From JAQBQB01 sp963757185 (GTDB taxonomy: Bacteria > Gemmatimonadota > Gemmatimonadetes > Gemmatimonadales > Gemmatimonadaceae), in assembly GCA_963757185.1 (NCBI GenBank), contig CAVWQI010000003.1:310001-374000 (forward strand): DNA of 64,000 nt, given 5' to 3'. Below, one piece after another: positions 62,740-64,000 of this stretch. The notes under the pieces were generated by a model. That model had not been told where the DNA came from, ran no database searches, and was given only the letters and a program-made list of their open reading frames with translations. Position 1 is the first letter of the stretch; each line of letters starts with the position of its first letter. A program made the translations under genes and the position numbers.

Positions 62740-63414
62740 TCAGCGCCCTCGCGGCGTCGCCACGTAAAGTGTGTGCATGGGGCCCGCCGTGTCGTGCGCC
62801 CGGATGTGCAGCGCCCGGACCGTGAGCCCTGAGCGCCGCAACGCATGCGCGAACTTCGGGTCGTCACCTACGGACCAGTACACGATCGAGCCGCCGGCGC
62901 GCAGCGCGGACACCGTGATCTCGATGCCACGCGTGGCATAGAGTCGTGCGTTCTCGGACATGAGCATCCCATCGGGGCCGTTGTCCGTGTCGAGCATGAT
63001 CGCATCGAACCCAGTGGGGTTCGCCCGGAGCACGTCGACCACGTCGGACTGCAGCACGCGGACGCGCGGATCACCCATCGCGTCGACCGACAGCCCATAC
63101 CGCGGGTCTGCGTTCCAGGCGATTACCTCTGCAATGAGCTCCGCCACTACGATCTCGGCGTCCTCGCGCAGGTGGCGGAGCGCGGCGCGGAGCGTGAACC
63201 CCAGGCCGAGACCTCCGATGAGCACCCGAGCCTGTTGGACGTCCTGGAGCGGACCGCACGCGACTTCGGCGAGCCGATCCTCCGAGAGGTGTCGACGCGT
63301 GGACATGAGCTCCACGCCATCGGCGCGGATGAGATACGCGCCGTCATGCCGATACAGCGCGAGCACCGTCCCATTCGGGGTCCGCGCCTCCCCGAGTCGC
63401 TCGAACGGCTTCAT
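62740..63414 (-). CDS. Spermidine-synthase-like methyltransferase
   Basis: A 224-residue protein starting at the ATG at 63414. ARVLIGGLGLGFTLRAAL is the GGLGxG SAM/decarboxy-SAM-binding loop, VVAELIAEVIAW the acidic strand, and IMLDTDNGPDG the catalytic Asp region, as in spermidine-synthase-like proteins. Length is shorter than true SpeE (about 290), so it may be a related methyltransferase. Confidence 0.75.
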   Translation of the reverse strand: MKPFERLGEARTPNGTVLALYRHDGAYLIRADGVELMSTRRHLSEDRLAEVACGPLQDVQQARVLIGGLGLGFTLRAALRHLREDAEIVVAELIAEVIAWNADPRYGLSVDAMGDPRVRVLQSDVVDVLRANPTGFDAIMLDTDNGPDGMLMSENARLYATRGIEITVSALRAGGSIVYWSVGDDPKFAHALRRSGLTVRALHIRAHDTAGPMHTLYVATPRGR

Positions 63415-63454
63415 CGTGCGATCATGAGGCGAAGCTTCACCTGGCGCGCATCGT

Positions 63455-63898
63455 CTACGGCGCGCGTTTGGCTCGGACCTCTCGAAACCGCGTGTTGTCG
63501 GAGAGCCGCAATTCGCCGGTGAGGCTATCGTTGCGCACGCGGAAGTGCCAGACCCCCTGCGGAATGGTGCAAGTGAGTTGACCACTCACCGGCACCAGGC
63601 CGCAGCCGAGGACACCCATGTCCTGTTCCTCGCCGCGGACGATCTTGCGCGCGTCGACCACCAGGCTGTCTGCCGTCTTCATTGGTGTGATCCGATAAAC
63701 GACGATCTCGTCGTTGCATTCCGACGGGCGCACCAAGCACACTGACGTGCCACGCCAATTCCCCACGGGATTCATGAGTGCCGGCGGCTGAACCGGCGAT
63801 TGCGCTATCGCCGCACCCGCGACGGCGCTAGCCATCGCGACGCCGGCCAAGTGAATCCTCGTGGCCACGACGACTCGAAGGCTCATCGGTCGGCGCAC
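63455..63898 (-). CDS. Exported small protein of unknown function
   Basis: A 147-residue protein with a signal peptide (VAMASAVAGAAIAQS). The mature part starts NPVGNWRGTSVCLVRPSEC and has cysteine pairs (CLVRPSEC; GCGLVPVSGQLTC) probably forming disulphides; it looks like a small beta barrel. No family recognised. Start at 63898 or at 63886. Confidence 0.65.
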   Translation of the reverse strand: MRRPMSLRVVVATRIHLAGVAMASAVAGAAIAQSPVQPPALMNPVGNWRGTSVCLVRPSECNDEIVVYRITPMKTADSLVVDARKIVRGEEQDMGVLGCGLVPVSGQLTCTIPQGVWHFRVRNDSLTGELRLSDNTRFREVRAKRAP

Positions 63899-64000
63899 CG
63901 ACGCCGCACGAGATCGATCATCGCCGAAACCCTGAACGCTGGTAGCGCGGCGACATCTTGGGCGGACGCCATCGTGACCTCCATCGGGCTACCTGGTCGC

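Overview
This window looks like chromosome from a GC-rich, diderm, free-living bacterium, most likely a member of Gemmatimonadota; that placement is an inference from gene content. The pointers are a SusC/SusD pair, ADOP-type permease, RCC1-repeat lipoprotein, regulatory-carboxypeptidase-like surface proteins, a secretin and many lipoproteins (so an outer membrane is present), together with a Firmicutes-like trmFO-xerC-hslV-hslU order. I see no rRNA, tRNA, CRISPR array, phage or insertion sequence.

Layout. 1-13.3 kb (+): the end of a family 2 glycosyltransferase, a TMTC-like GT-C membrane protein with TPRs, a major type IV pilin closed by a near-perfect terminator, three minor pilin/pseudopilin genes, then pilM-N-O-P-Q and a large lipoprotein. 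13.4-18.0 kb (+): aroC, aroK, a short Smg/DUF494 gene and topA. 18-26.4 kb: an RCC1 lipoprotein, a surface regulatory-domain protein, and a five-gene minus-strand operon (two half DUF4331 proteins, TPR lipoprotein, HupE/UreJ-like, DUF6702-like) divergent from a secreted LIC_10091-like protein. 26.4-32.3 kb (+): trmFO, xerC, hslV, hslU, argF and a Bcp-type peroxiredoxin. 32.3-34.6 kb (-): a tightly coupled VOC/ankyrin/GNAT operon and a membrane protein. 34.7-47 kb: susD/susC (-), then a giant BNR/VPS10-propeller protein and a tricorn-like S41 protease (+), a locus for handling polymers at the cell surface. 47-64 kb: a hybrid sensor kinase followed by a run of mostly minus-strand small enzymes and membrane proteins (thioesterase, VOC, GNAT, DUF3224, ADOP permease, DUF1801, two RibD-C/DHFR-like proteins, spermidine-synthase-like methyltransferase).

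The most notable observation is the peroxiredoxin at 31798-32283. Its reading frame is intact from start to stop except for a TGA exactly at the peroxidatic cysteine codon, with the resolving cysteine five residues on, and the following 55 nt can fold into paired elements like a bacterial SECIS. It is best read as a selenocysteine-containing Bcp (U48). No selA/B/C/D gene lies in the window, so the decoding machinery has to be looked for elsewhere in the genome.

Several genes carry single-base frame changes (pilO near 7840; topA near 16011, 16102 and 17199; a VOC gene near 33743). All fit one extra base, and three of the five lie in short runs of C or G, which smells of assembly or long-read error more than biology. 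The peroxiredoxin TGA is different in kind: it causes no frame change and falls on a catalytic codon. Long antisense open frames are abundant because of base composition and were left out.
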